The position numbers were made by a program, and so were the translations under genes. Positions 5,957-14,740 of a stretch of 39,139 nt of DNA are shown piece after piece (position 1 is the stretch's first letter; each line of letters opens with the position of its first letter). The notes beneath the pieces are model-generated. The model was not told where the DNA came from. It saw only the letters and a program-made list of their open reading frames with translations, and searched no databases. Source of the stretch: Pseudoxanthomonas suwonensis (GTDB taxonomy: Bacteria > Pseudomonadota > Gammaproteobacteria > Xanthomonadales > Xanthomonadaceae); the NCBI GenBank assembly GCA_003240695.1, contig QFNC01000026.1, positions 1-39,139 on the forward strand. Direction: 5' to 3'.

Positions 5957-8317
5957 ATGTTCAAGTCCAGGAAAGCCGGCGCGAACGCCGATGCCGCCGC
6001 ATCCGGGCAGCCACGCGCCGCGAAGGCGCCGATGTCGCTGCAGCGCAGGCTGCGCCTGATCGGCCTGGGCTTGCTGGTGCTGGCCGCCGCCCTGGTGCTG
6101 GATGGCCTGGGACAATGGCGTGTCGAGCATGCCCGTTCCAGCCTGCTGGAAGAACGCAATGTCGTGGTCGTTGCCACCGCTCGCGCCGCGCAGGATGCGA
6201 CCACGGCCATGGCCAAGGCCGTGGCAGCGCCGCAGATCGCGCAGGCGGTCGCGAGCAAGGACTTGCCCGCCGCGGCGGCCGAACTGAAGAAGGCCTGGCC
6301 GGATGCCGAAGCCGCGGACGTGTGGCCGGCCGATCTGCAGGCGCAGTATGCCGCCCTGCCGGACGCTGCCGGCCAGTTGGCCGCTGCCGAAGCCGCCTTG
6401 GCCAGCAACGCCGCGCAACTGCGCGTGGTGCGGCACGGCGAGGATGCGCGCGTGGTGCTGGCCGCGCCCATGGCTACTGGCGATGTACGGCATGTTGCGG
6501 TGGTCCGCCTGCCGCTGGCGACATTGACCGCACCGGTGTCCGACGCGCATGCCCGCTCCGGATATCTGGCCCTGCGCCAGGGCGACTATTCCATCGTCGA
6601 ACAGGGCGATCGCGCGCTGGCCGACCAGGCCGAGGCCCAGGCACAGCGGGTGGGCGATACCAACATGCGCATTGCCACGGCCATGCCGCCGGATGGCTTT
6701 TCGCTGTTCGGTCTGGGCATGCTGCCGTCGTTGCTGCTGGCGGCGCTGCTGGCAGCGGGCGGCGTGGCAGCCATGATCCTGCCGGGGTGGCTGCAGGCGC
6801 GCGGTCACGGCATGCGTCGCGGCAGGATGGCAGAACCGGACGATGCCGCACCCACCTTCTCCGATACCCTGCGCGCCGACCCCTCGCCGGTGGCGCCGGT
6901 CGCGAAGAAGGCAGCCGCAGAGGCCAAGCCCGCGCTTGCCTTGGATGCCTCCATCTTCCGCGCCTACGACATCCGCGGGGTCATGGGCAAAACGCTGGAC
7001 CGCGGCGTGGCCGAGCAGATCGGCCAGGCCATCGGCAGCCTGATGCACGAACAGGACCTGCCGGACATCGTGGTGGGGCGCGACGGTCGCCTGTCCGGGC
7101 CGGAGCTGGCCAGCGGCCTGATCGCCGGCTTGCGCAAGGCCGGCCGCAACGTCATCGACATCGGCGTGGTGCCGACGCCCCTGGCCTATTTCGGCAGCTA
7201 CCATTTGCGCACCGGCTGCTGCGTGGCGGTGACCGGCAGCCACAACCCGCCCGACTACAACGGCTTCAAGATCGTGGTGGGCGGCGAAACCTTGTCCGGC
7301 AACGCGATCACGGCGCTGCACCAGCGCATCGGCGCCGGCAGCCTGCATGCCGCCCCGGCGCCCGGGCTGCTTAGCGAGCGCGACATCGGCAACGAATACG
7401 TCGAGCGCATTTCCAGCGACGTGATGATCGAGCGTCCGCTGAAGGTGGTGGTGGATGCCGGCAACGGCGCCGCCGGCGAGCTCGGCCCGCGCGTGCTCGA
7501 GGCCATCGGTGCGCAGGTCACGCCGCTGTTCTGCGAGATCGACGGCACCTTCCCCAACCATCATCCCGACCCCAGCGAGCCGCACAATCTGGAAGACCTG
7601 GTGAACATGGTCAGGCGCATGAATGCCGACCTGGGCATCGCCTTCGACGGCGATGGCGACCGGCTGGGCGTGGTCACTGCAGAAGGCCGCATCATCCATC
7701 CCGATCGGGTGCTGATGCTGTTCGCCGAGGACGTGCTGGAGCGCAATCCCGGCGCGATGGTGGTGTACGACGTGAAGTGCTCCGGCCAGCTGCCCGGACA
7801 CATCCTGCGCCATGGCGGCAGCCCGCTGATGTGGAAGACCGGGCATTCGCTGATCAAGGCCAAGATGCGCGAAACGCACGCCGAACTGGCCGGCGAGATG
7901 AGCGGCCACTTCTTCTTCGCCGAACGCTGGTACGGCTTCGATGACGGCATCTACGCCGCGGCGCGGTTGCTGGAGATCCTCGCCTCGCGGGATGCATCCC
8001 CCGGTGCCGTTCTCGACGCGCTGCCGGACAGCGTGAGCACGCCGGAAATCAAGGTGGACGTGGCCGATGGCGACCCGCACGCACTGGTCGCACGGTTCCA
8101 GCAGCAGGCGCAGTTCGGCGACAATCCGCGCCGCTCGGACATCGATGGCCTGCGGCTGGACTGGCCGGACGGCTGGGGCCTGGTGCGTGCCTCCAATACC
8201 ACGCCGGTGCTGGTGATGCGTTTCGATGGACAGACCGAAGCGGCGCTGCAGCGGATCCAGGCGGCGTTCCGCGAGCAGCTGCTGGCCGTGCAGCCCGACT
8301 TGGTGCTGCCGTTCTAG
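5957..8317 (+). CDS. algC: Phosphomannomutase/phosphoglucomutase with membrane-anchored N-terminal extension
   Basis: A 786-residue AlgC/XanA-type enzyme that interconverts hexose 1- and 6-phosphates (mannose, glucose) for lipopolysaccharide and exopolysaccharide precursors. The C-terminal 465 residues are a complete four-domain mutase: FRAYDIRGVMG, phosphoserine loop TGSHNPPDYNGFK with S428, metal loop DGDGDR (D564, D566, D568), sugar loop GEMSGH (E647, S649) and phosphate loop RASNTTP (R744). Ahead of it are about 320 extra residues: a basic start, a hydrophobic segment (about 33-51), an Ala-rich 200-residue region, a second hydrophobic segment (about 250-275), then a Pro/Ala linker. Free AlgC is about 460 residues. 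By topology the middle region should be periplasmic and the mutase cytoplasmic. Long versions occur in Xanthomonadaceae. The ATG at 5957 follows GGGGAAACGAGC. Confidence 0.92.
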   Translation: MFKSRKAGANADAAASGQPRAAKAPMSLQRRLRLIGLGLLVLAAALVLDGLGQWRVEHARSSLLEERNVVVVATARAAQDATTAMAKAVAAPQIAQAVASKDLPAAAAELKKAWPDAEAADVWPADLQAQYAALPDAAGQLAAAEAALASNAAQLRVVRHGEDARVVLAAPMATGDVRHVAVVRLPLATLTAPVSDAHARSGYLALRQGDYSIVEQGDRALADQAEAQAQRVGDTNMRIATAMPPDGFSLFGLGMLPSLLLAALLAAGGVAAMILPGWLQARGHGMRRGRMAEPDDAAPTFSDTLRADPSPVAPVAKKAAAEAKPALALDASIFRAYDIRGVMGKTLDRGVAEQIGQAIGSLMHEQDLPDIVVGRDGRLSGPELASGLIAGLRKAGRNVIDIGVVPTPLAYFGSYHLRTGCCVAVTGSHNPPDYNGFKIVVGGETLSGNAITALHQRIGAGSLHAAPAPGLLSERDIGNEYVERISSDVMIERPLKVVVDAGNGAAGELGPRVLEAIGAQVTPLFCEIDGTFPNHHPDPSEPHNLEDLVNMVRRMNADLGIAFDGDGDRLGVVTAEGRIIHPDRVLMLFAEDVLERNPGAMVVYDVKCSGQLPGHILRHGGSPLMWKTGHSLIKAKMRETHAELAGEMSGHFFFAERWYGFDDGIYAAARLLEILASRDASPGAVLDALPDSVSTPEIKVDVADGDPHALVARFQQQAQFGDNPRRSDIDGLRLDWPDGWGLVRASNTTPVLVMRFDGQTEAALQRIQAAFREQLLAVQPDLVLPF

Positions 8318-8419
8318 GGGATGGTCTGAACAATCCCATTCCGGACTTGCCGGCCTGCGCCCAGTCCGGCACATGTCCGCCCCGGATCGGTCACCGCAGC
8401 CGGTCTGCCGCCGGCGGCG

Positions 8420-9079
8420 TCAGCGACTGCCGCCCGTGGCGCCGCCCTTGTGTGCCCGGTAGCGGATCAGGGCGTCCTGGCGTTCGCCGTCCAGCGCGAC
8501 CCGGTTGTGGCGTTGTTCCTGCAGCACGCGCATGTGCTGGTCCAGCAGCCCGTGCTGCACCCGGATTTTCTCCAGCAGCGGCTGGCCCACCGTGCCGCCG
8601 TTGAGCTGCAGGATGTTGGCCTGGTCGAGCAGGCTGGTCAGCAGGGTGCGCATGGATTTTTCGCCGATCAACGACGAGCGGATCGCGTCGTCGGCCACGG
8701 TGACGCGTTCGTCGTAGGCACGCATCAGATCGGCTTCGGTGTTGTAGGTCATCACCATGGCCAGGTCGCGGCGGCGTGCGGCGGCGGCTTCGGCTTCGGC
8801 GCGGGCCTGCTTGCGACGCTGCTCGGTGACGGCGGCCTGTTCCTCCGGCGTCAGCACCCGGTCCAGATGCTCGACTGTCGCGCCGGTGCGGCCATCGATC
8901 ACGGTGCGCGAGGCATTGGTGGCTTCCGGCGGCACCACGTTGCCGCAGGTCTTGCGCCCGTTCTGTACCCAGCAGTAGATGCGGTCGCCGGAGCCCCGAT
9001 TCTGGGCCTGCGCGAGCAGCGGCGGCACGGTCAGCAACGAGGCAGTCAACAGCAGCAGGCGGTGACGAGGCATGGCCAT
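8420..9079 (-). CDS. Exported coiled-coil protein of unknown function (DUF4124-like start)
   Basis: A 219-residue protein with a clear signal peptide: MAMPRHRLLLLTASLLTVPP, then LLAQAQ, with likely cleavage after the AQA. The mature start (IYCWVQNGRKTCGNVVPPEA) resembles the strand-turn-strand of DUF4124-type domains and has two Cys residues that could pair. A charged Ala/Glu/Arg-rich coiled coil follows (TPEEQAAVTEQRRKQARAEA), then a helical C-terminal half. It probably sits in the periplasm. It lies 80 bp downstream of pyrE on the same strand. Starts at 9079 and 9073 are both possible; neither has a strong ribosome-binding site. No function can be assigned. Confidence 0.75.
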   Translation of the reverse strand: MAMPRHRLLLLTASLLTVPPLLAQAQNRGSGDRIYCWVQNGRKTCGNVVPPEATNASRTVIDGRTGATVEHLDRVLTPEEQAAVTEQRRKQARAEAEAAAARRRDLAMVMTYNTEADLMRAYDERVTVADDAIRSSLIGEKSMRTLLTSLLDQANILQLNGGTVGQPLLEKIRVQHGLLDQHMRVLQEQRHNRVALDGERQDALIRYRAHKGGATGGSR

Positions 9080-9159
9080 GGCGGGGGATACGGACTGGGA
9101 TGGTTTGTATCGTATCTGCAAGATTCACGCCAGCATTTCGAGGCCGATCGTGATGGCGA

Positions 9160-9852
9160 TCATGTCCGCTGGCTGCCGAAGCGCCGTCGATAGTCCTGCA
9201 AGCGCGCAGCGTGTTCCTGCAGCGCCGCATCGTGCCGCACATGGCCCAGCAGATCATCCAGACCGGCCACGGCCACCATGGCGATGCCGTGCTCGCTGGC
9301 CAGGCGATCGGCCGCGCACTGACGCGATGCGTCAGGATCGATCGCCTCCTGCCGGTCCAGCGCGATTGCAAGGCCCGCAACGCTGCCGCCTGCAGCGACG
9401 ATCTGGCCGATTGCCTCGCGCACCGCGGTGCCGGCGGTGATCACGTCGTCCACGATCAGCACCCGCCGCCCCTGCAGCGGCGCGCCGATCAACTGGCCGC
9501 CTTCGCCATGTGTCTTGGCCTCCTTGCGATTGAACGCGATCGGCAGGTCCCGGCCGCGGCGCGCGTATTCGCAGCCCAGCGCGGTGGCCAGCGGAATGCC
9601 CTTGTAGGCCGGACCGAACAGCAGGTCGAAGTCGAGCTGCGCGGCATCCAGTGCATCGGCGTAGCAGGCCGCCAGTGCGTTCAATGCGGCACCGGTGTGG
9701 AACTGTCCGGCATTGAAGAAGTACGGACTGACGCGTCCCGACTTCAACGTGAACGTGCCGAAGCGCAGCGCCTGCACCTGCAGTGCCAGTTGCAGGAAGC
9801 GCGTGCGGTAATCCGCAGATGAGTGCGGACCTGGTGCGGGCGGGTTGGGCAT
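9160..9852 (-). CDS. pyrE: Orotate phosphoribosyltransferase
   Basis: PyrE joins orotate and PRPP to give orotidine 5'-phosphate in pyrimidine synthesis. The 230-residue protein has TFTLKSGRVSPYFFNAG near the N-terminus, the flexible catalytic loop FNRKEAKTHGEGG (residues 108-120) and the PRPP-binding signature VLIVDDVITAGTA (131-143). Length is slightly above the usual 213 because of a 10-residue Pro-rich start. It is divergent from xth with only 39 bp between, so its promoter must lie partly in the xth coding region. An exported-protein gene follows on the same strand. Confidence 0.95.
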   Translation of the reverse strand: MPNPPAPGPHSSADYRTRFLQLALQVQALRFGTFTLKSGRVSPYFFNAGQFHTGAALNALAACYADALDAAQLDFDLLFGPAYKGIPLATALGCEYARRGRDLPIAFNRKEAKTHGEGGQLIGAPLQGRRVLIVDDVITAGTAVREAIGQIVAAGGSVAGLAIALDRQEAIDPDASRQCAADRLASEHGIAMVAVAGLDDLLGHVRHDAALQEHAARLQDYRRRFGSQRT

Positions 9853-9856
9853 GCGT

Positions 9857-9865
9857 TGCTATGAT
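9857..9865 (+). promoter_or_regulatory. Extended -10 promoter of xth
   Basis: TGCTATGAT (TGn plus TATGAT) lies 26 bp before the xth ATG in the 39-bp gap to pyrE. An extended -10 box can work without a strong -35, and none is seen. A start near 9872 would give a leader of about 20 nt. Confidence 0.6.
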
Positions 9866-9891
9866 CGGCGGAGTCCCTACCATCATCGTGC

Positions 9892-10710
9892 ATGCGCATC
9901 CTCAGCTTCAATGCCAACGGCCTGCGATCGGCGGCCAGCAAGGGCTTCTTCCCGTGGCTCGCCGAGCGCGACATCGACGTGCTGTGCGTGCAGGAGACCA
10001 AGGCGCAGGAACACCAATTGCGGGTGGCCGACTACCTGCCGCAGGGCTACCACGCCTTTTTCCGCGACGCGACCACGAAGAAGGGCTACAGCGGCGTGGC
10101 CATCTACAGCCGCCGCGAACCGGATGCGGTGCTGACCGGTCTGGGCCGGCCGGACTTCGACGAGGAAGGCCGTTATCTGGAAGCGCGCTTCGGCGATCTG
10201 TCCGTGGTCAGCTTCTACATTCCCTCGGGCACGTCGGGCGCGTTGCGGCAGGGCTACAAGGAAGACGTGATGGCCTGGCTGGCGCCGATCCTGGACCGGT
10301 GGCTGGCCAGCGGCCGCCAGTACGTGCTGTGCGGCGACTGGAACATCGTGCGCGCACGCAACGACATCAGGAACTGGACCGGCAACCAGAAGAATTCCGG
10401 CTGCCTGCCGCACGAACGCGCCTGGCTGTCGGGGCTGATCGACGACGACTGCCACGATGGCCTGTCCGCCCCGCGTGCCGGCGGCTGGAAGGACAGCTTC
10501 CGCACGGCCCGGCCCGACGCAGTGGAATACACCTGGTGGAGTCAGCGCGGCGCCGCGCGCGCCAACAACGTGGGTTGGCGCATCGACTACCAGCTGGTCA
10601 CCCCGGCGCTGGCGCAGTCGATCACCGACGTTGAAATCTTCCCGGAACCGAAGTTCTCCGATCACGCGCCCTATCTGGTGCAGTACGACTGGCCGGAGTT
10701 CGCGGCATGA
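9892..10710 (+). CDS. xth: Exodeoxyribonuclease III / class II AP endonuclease
   Basis: A 272-residue XthA-type enzyme that cuts 5' of abasic sites and trims 3' ends in base-excision repair. The Mg2+ site and catalytic residues of the EEP fold are visible: SFNANGLRS (N7/N9), VQETK (E35), GDWNIV (D149, N151), WRIDYQL (D232) and the C-terminal FSDHAP with D257-H258. The ATG at 9892 starts MRILSFNANG, as expected. Its TGA overlaps the ATG of the following permease gene (ATGA), so the two are probably co-transcribed. Confidence 0.95.
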   Translation: MRILSFNANGLRSAASKGFFPWLAERDIDVLCVQETKAQEHQLRVADYLPQGYHAFFRDATTKKGYSGVAIYSRREPDAVLTGLGRPDFDEEGRYLEARFGDLSVVSFYIPSGTSGALRQGYKEDVMAWLAPILDRWLASGRQYVLCGDWNIVRARNDIRNWTGNQKNSGCLPHERAWLSGLIDDDCHDGLSAPRAGGWKDSFRTARPDAVEYTWWSQRGAARANNVGWRIDYQLVTPALAQSITDVEIFPEPKFSDHAPYLVQYDWPEFAA

Positions 10711-12026
10711 GCGCCGCCGTCCCGGCGCGCAAGTCGTCGATCTGGCAGGCCTTCACCCGGCCCGCGGCCTGGACGATGTTCTTCTTCGGCTTCGCCTCGG
10801 GCATGCCGTTCCTGTTGGTGGCCGGCACGCTGGCGTACTGGTTGAAGGAAAACAGCATCGACCTGAAAAGCATCACCCTGATCGCCAGCGCGGGCATCAG
10901 CTACACGCTGAAATTCCTGTGGGCGCCGCTGGTGGACCGCTGGCGACTGCCATGGCTGGGCCGGCTCGGTCTGCGGCGTGGCTGGCTGCTGCTGGCCCAG
11001 GTGATTGTGATCGCCGGACTGCTGCTGATGGCCCAGCTCACCCCCGACCGGCTGGCGCCGTTCGTATGGGTGACGCTGCTGGTGGCTTTTGCTGGGGCCA
11101 CGCTCGACATCGCGGTGGATGCCTATCGGGTGGAGATCGCGCCGCGCGAAGCGCAGGGTGCGCTGGTGGCCACCTATTCGCTCGGCTACCGCATCGCCCT
11201 GATCGTGACCGGTGCGTTGGCGCTCGTGCTCGCCGACCACGTGCCATGGCCGATGGTGTACCGGACCATGGCGCTGGTGATGCTGGTGCCGGTGGCTGCC
11301 GTGCTGCTGGCGCGTGAACCCGAGGTGCACCGTATCCGCGCCAAGGGCTGGGCGGCCGGCCTGCGCGAAGGAGTGGTGGAGCCGTTTGCCGACTTCTTCC
11401 GCCGCTTCGGGCCGGCGCTGGCGCTGGCGCTGCTCGCCTTCATCCTCCTGGCCAAGGTGTCCGACCAGTCGCTGGGCGGCGGCATCATGGCCCCGTTCTA
11501 TCTGGACCAGGGCTACAGCAAGACCGAGATCGCCGCCATCAGCAAGGTTTACGGCATCTGGGTGGGCATTGCCGGTGTGTTCCTGGCCGGGGTGGCGGTG
11601 GCGCGCTGGGGCGTGCGCTGGCCGCTGCTGGTCGGCGTGGTGCTGGGCGCGATCAGCAACCTGCTGTACGTCTGGCTGGTGGGCGCCAACGGCGATCTGG
11701 CGATGCTGACCCTGGTGATCTCCGGTGAAAACCTGGCGCAGGGCTTCCAGGGCACCACGCTGGTGGCGTTCCTGTCGGCGCTGGTCAACCAGCGTTTCAC
11801 CGCCACCCAGTACGCGCTGTTCTCCTCGCTGGTGATGCTGCCGGGCAAGCTGCTCAGCGCGGTGTCGGGACGGATCGTGGAAGCCACCGGCTACGGCACC
11901 TACTTCTGGATCACTGCGCTGGTGGCCATTCCCGCGGTGGCGTTGTTCTTCTGGCTGCTTCCGCGTGTACAGATGGGCGACGACGACACCCCGGCCAGCG
12001 CCACGCGTCTGGATCAGGCCGGATAG
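10707..12026 (+). CDS. ampG: AmpG-type muropeptide permease (MFS)
   Basis: A 439-residue polytopic protein with about a dozen hydrophobic segments. It starts with the AmpG-like FGFASGMPFLLVAGTLAYWL and has KFLWAPLVDRW after the second helix. AmpG imports GlcNAc-1,6-anhydroMurNAc muropeptides released during wall turnover so they can be recycled; in many species this also controls ampC beta-lactamase. The neighbour anmK, which phosphorylates anhydroMurNAc, supports this role. The ATG overlaps the xth stop by 4 bases. The 3' end overlaps the 3' end of convergent anmK by 13 bases. A general AmpG-like MFS protein remains possible. Confidence 0.87.
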   Translation: MSAAVPARKSSIWQAFTRPAAWTMFFFGFASGMPFLLVAGTLAYWLKENSIDLKSITLIASAGISYTLKFLWAPLVDRWRLPWLGRLGLRRGWLLLAQVIVIAGLLLMAQLTPDRLAPFVWVTLLVAFAGATLDIAVDAYRVEIAPREAQGALVATYSLGYRIALIVTGALALVLADHVPWPMVYRTMALVMLVPVAAVLLAREPEVHRIRAKGWAAGLREGVVEPFADFFRRFGPALALALLAFILLAKVSDQSLGGGIMAPFYLDQGYSKTEIAAISKVYGIWVGIAGVFLAGVAVARWGVRWPLLVGVVLGAISNLLYVWLVGANGDLAMLTLVISGENLAQGFQGTTLVAFLSALVNQRFTATQYALFSSLVMLPGKLLSAVSGRIVEATGYGTYFWITALVAIPAVALFFWLLPRVQMGDDDTPASATRLDQAG

Positions 12027-13138
12027 ATCGCCCCCAGCACCCGCAGCCCCGCCGCGCCGGTCACCGCCGGCAGGTTGCCCGGCAGGCCGTGCAGCGTTTG
12101 CCGGGCCAGCCAGGCGAATCCCATCGCCTCCACATGATCCGGATGCAGCCCGTGCACCGCCGTGGATTCCACGATCATGCCCGGCAACGCCTCCCGCAAG
12201 GCTTGCAGCAGCACCGGATTGTGCACGCCGCCGCCACAGACCAGCACCCTCCCGGTGTGCGGCTGCGTGGCCAGCAGCGCGTCGGCCACGGTGCGCGCGG
12301 TGAGCTGCAGCAACGTGGCCTGCACATCGGCGGCAGATTCGCTGCCGGTCAGGCGCTGTTGCAGCCACGGCAGGTGGAAGTGCTCGCGGCCGGTGCTTTT
12401 CGGCGGCGGCTGCGCGAACCAGACATCGTCCAGCAGACGCTGCAGCAGCGCGACATCGACATGGCCGGAAGCCGCGAACGCGCCGTCTGCATCGAATGGC
12501 TGGCCGGTGTGCTGGCTGCACCAGGCATCCAGCAGGGCGTTGGCCGGACCGGTGTCGAAACCACGCACCGGGCCATCGCCCGGCAGCAGGGTCAGGTTGG
12601 CGATGCCGCCCAGGTTCAGCACCGCGCGGTTCTCGGCAGCATCGTGCAGCAGCGCCTGATGCAGTGCCGGCAGCAGCGGCGCGCCATGGCCACCGGCAGC
12701 CACATCGCGGCGGCGGAAATCCGCGACCGTGGTGATGCCGGTGCGTTCCACGATGCGGTTGGCATCGCCCACCTGCAGGGTGAAGGGCACCGCGGCATAC
12801 GGCCGGTGGCGCACCGTCTGCCCGTGCGAACCGATCCCGACAACGTGCCCGGCCGGCGTGTCGCAGTGTGCCAAGAGCGCCAGGGCAGCTTCGGCGAAAC
12901 AGTCGCCTACCAGCGCATCCAGCCGGCCCAGCGTGTCCAGTGAATCGATCGCGCCGCTCTGGCCCAGCTGCAGCAATTCACCGCGCAGGTCATCCGGCCA
13001 CGGATGCGTGATGGCCGCACGCAGAACGATGCCTGCTGCGCCGGCGCGGTCATCGAAGTGCACCAGTGCGGCATCGATGCCGTCGGCGCTGGTGCCGGAC
13101 ATCAGGCCGATGAACAGCTCCGATGCGGACTGCGTCAT
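12014..13138 (-). CDS. anmK: Anhydro-N-acetylmuramic acid kinase
   Basis: AnmK opens the 1,6-anhydro ring of anhydroMurNAc and phosphorylates it to MurNAc-6-phosphate, a cytosolic step of peptidoglycan recycling. The 374-residue length is typical. The ATP-binding signature GLMSGTSADGIDAAL is at residues 11-25, GSHGQTVRH at 103-111, then VGDANRIVERTG and the FRRRDVAAGGHGAPL segment (141-155). LVCGGGVHNP near the C-terminus is the second phosphate-binding element of the fold. It follows the M23 peptidase gene by 73 bp on the same strand, with a strong hairpin in the gap, and converges on ampG. Confidence 0.95.
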   Translation of the reverse strand: MTQSASELFIGLMSGTSADGIDAALVHFDDRAGAAGIVLRAAITHPWPDDLRGELLQLGQSGAIDSLDTLGRLDALVGDCFAEAALALLAHCDTPAGHVVGIGSHGQTVRHRPYAAVPFTLQVGDANRIVERTGITTVADFRRRDVAAGGHGAPLLPALHQALLHDAAENRAVLNLGGIANLTLLPGDGPVRGFDTGPANALLDAWCSQHTGQPFDADGAFAASGHVDVALLQRLLDDVWFAQPPPKSTGREHFHLPWLQQRLTGSESAADVQATLLQLTARTVADALLATQPHTGRVLVCGGGVHNPVLLQALREALPGMIVESTAVHGLHPDHVEAMGFAWLARQTLHGLPGNLPAVTGAAGLRVLGAIYPA

Positions 13139-13163
13139 TCTGTCCTCCGGCGTCCGGAAGCGA

Positions 13164-13187
13164 CAACGCCGGCTTCTGCCGGCGTTG
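13164..13187 (-). terminator. Strong GC hairpin between the M23 peptidase gene and anmK
   Basis: A perfect 10-bp stem (CAACGCCGGC / GCCGGCGTTG) closes a TTCT loop. On the minus strand it sits 24 bp past the stop of the M23 gene and 26 bp before the anmK ATG. Only a weak T-rich tail follows, so it may be a partial terminator, a transcript stabiliser or an attenuator rather than a full stop. Confidence 0.55.
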
Positions 13188-13211
13188 CGTGGAACTGCAG
13201 CGGCATGGCGA

Positions 13212-14666
13212 TCAACCGCGCGGACGCTGCTGGGCGGGCCTGGCCGGGGCGACCGTGGCCACGCGGCGCTGCTCCTCGTCGGAATAGATCACGTCTTCCA
13301 CCTCGCGGATGCGGGCCAGCGCGGCGCCGGTCTGCTGGCGGAACTGCGCCAGTGCCTGCCCGCTGAGCGGCTGCGGTGGCGGCATGGTCACCGACAGCGG
13401 ATTGCGATGTACGCCGTTCACGCGGAATTCGTAGTGCAGATGTGGTCCGGTGGACAGCCCGCTGCTGCCCACCCGGCCGATCACCGTGCCCTGGGCGATG
13501 CGCTGCCCGGCACGGATGCTGCCGAAGCCGGACATGTGGCCGTACAACGTGGTGTAGCCCTGGCCGTGGTTCAGGATGACCGTGCGGCCATAGCCGCCCT
13601 TCCAGCCCACGAATTCAACCCGGGCGTCGCCGGCGGCCATGATCGGCGTGCCGGTGGGAGCCACGTAGTCCACGCCGCGGTGCGCGCGCACGGTGCCCAG
13701 CACCGGATGGCGGCGCATGCCGTAGTTGGAACTGAGTCGCGCGTACGACACCGGCATGCGGATGAAGCTCTTCTTCAGTGGCCGGCCGTTCCCGGTGAAA
13801 TATTCCGGCTTGCCGTTGCGCAGGAAGCGGAAGCCGCTGTGCAGCTTGCCGCCGGCAGTGAACGTGGCGGCCAGCACCGGACCGGTGTCGCTCAGCTCGC
13901 CCTCGCGCCAGGACTGCTCCACCAGCACGCTGAAGCGGTCGTTGGCGCCCACGTCGGAGTCGAAGTCGATGTCGTACTTGAAGATCTCGTCGGTCAGGGT
14001 CTGGATGGCGCGACTCGGCAGGCCGACCTTGCGTGCGGAATGGAACAGCGAACGTCCCACGATGCCGCTCAGCACCACGGTCCGGCGGGTCACCGGACGT
14101 TCGATCACGGTTTCGGTGACTGTGCCATCGGGTGCCAGGGCCAGTTCCACCCGATGCTCGGCATCGCGATCGTAGCGGAAGCGGCGCAGCACCACCGGCT
14201 GCCCGGGGGCGGCCAGCGGAATGTCGAAGGCCAGTTCGGTGCCCGGCATCAGCTTGCGCAGGGACTGCTTCACGCCCGGGTGCGCCAGGATGGCGGCAGC
14301 GTCGTTCTTGCCGATGCCCATGTCGGCGAACACGGTACTCAGGGTCTTGCCCTTGGCCACGCTGACCGTCTGCCAGTTGTCATGCTGCTGCGTGTACTGG
14401 GCAGTCGGCAGGTCCGGCAACGGCAGGTTCAGCACCAGCGACGGCCGCTGCGACGGCACCGAGGTCTGCATGGCCTTGGAAAAGCCGGGCACGATCGCCA
14501 CCAGCAGAACGCCCAGGGTGGCGAACAGGGTGCCGTGCGCCAGATGGCGCCTGGTCAAACGCGGCGACTTGATGACGGCTGCGGCCTGCGGCTGCGCTGG
14601 ATTGGATTCGGACGGCAGATCGCTGGCAGCCGTCTGGGTCCCGGGATCGTCGCTGGCTGGATTCAT
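13212..14666 (-). CDS. M23 family murein endopeptidase with N-terminal membrane anchor (MepM-like)
   Basis: A 484-residue zinc peptidase that probably cuts peptide cross-links in the wall to allow growth. Topology: a 44-residue cytoplasmic Pro/Ser-rich start, a hydrophobic anchor (about 45-64, LFATLGVLLVAIVPG), a LysM/OapA-like region (about 97-150, VSVAKGKTLSTVFADMG), a linker domain, and the C-terminal LytM domain. Zinc ligands are H329 and D333 (HRGVD) and H411, with H409 of the HLH motif as catalytic histidine (GPHLHYEF). M23 gene, tyrS and anmK are also neighbours in Pseudomonas aeruginosa, so the block is old. It is divergent from tyrS. Confidence 0.92.
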   Translation of the reverse strand: MNPASDDPGTQTAASDLPSESNPAQPQAAAVIKSPRLTRRHLAHGTLFATLGVLLVAIVPGFSKAMQTSVPSQRPSLVLNLPLPDLPTAQYTQQHDNWQTVSVAKGKTLSTVFADMGIGKNDAAAILAHPGVKQSLRKLMPGTELAFDIPLAAPGQPVVLRRFRYDRDAEHRVELALAPDGTVTETVIERPVTRRTVVLSGIVGRSLFHSARKVGLPSRAIQTLTDEIFKYDIDFDSDVGANDRFSVLVEQSWREGELSDTGPVLAATFTAGGKLHSGFRFLRNGKPEYFTGNGRPLKKSFIRMPVSYARLSSNYGMRRHPVLGTVRAHRGVDYVAPTGTPIMAAGDARVEFVGWKGGYGRTVILNHGQGYTTLYGHMSGFGSIRAGQRIAQGTVIGRVGSSGLSTGPHLHYEFRVNGVHRNPLSVTMPPPQPLSGQALAQFRQQTGAALARIREVEDVIYSDEEQRRVATVAPARPAQQRPRG

Positions 14667-14711
14667 CGGCGCTCGCAGGTTTCAGTGATGTGACGGGGGC
14701 GTAAAGGCGGT

Positions 14712-14740
14712 ACCATAACCAGCGCAGCACCTGACGTCAA
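14712..14740 (-). promoter_or_regulatory. Promoter of the M23 peptidase gene
   Basis: On the minus strand, TTGACG (14740-14735) and TATGGT (14717-14712) are spaced by exactly 17 bp, placing the start near 14705 and giving a leader of about 40 nt. On the plus strand TTGACT at 14745-14750 could be a -35 for tyrS, but I see no good -10 at the right distance. Confidence 0.6.

Noticed and set aside
8341..8369. Inverted repeat CCGGACT/AGTCCGG between algC and the convergent exported-protein gene
   Set aside because: 7-bp stem with a 15-nt loop and no T-run; too weak to call a terminator.
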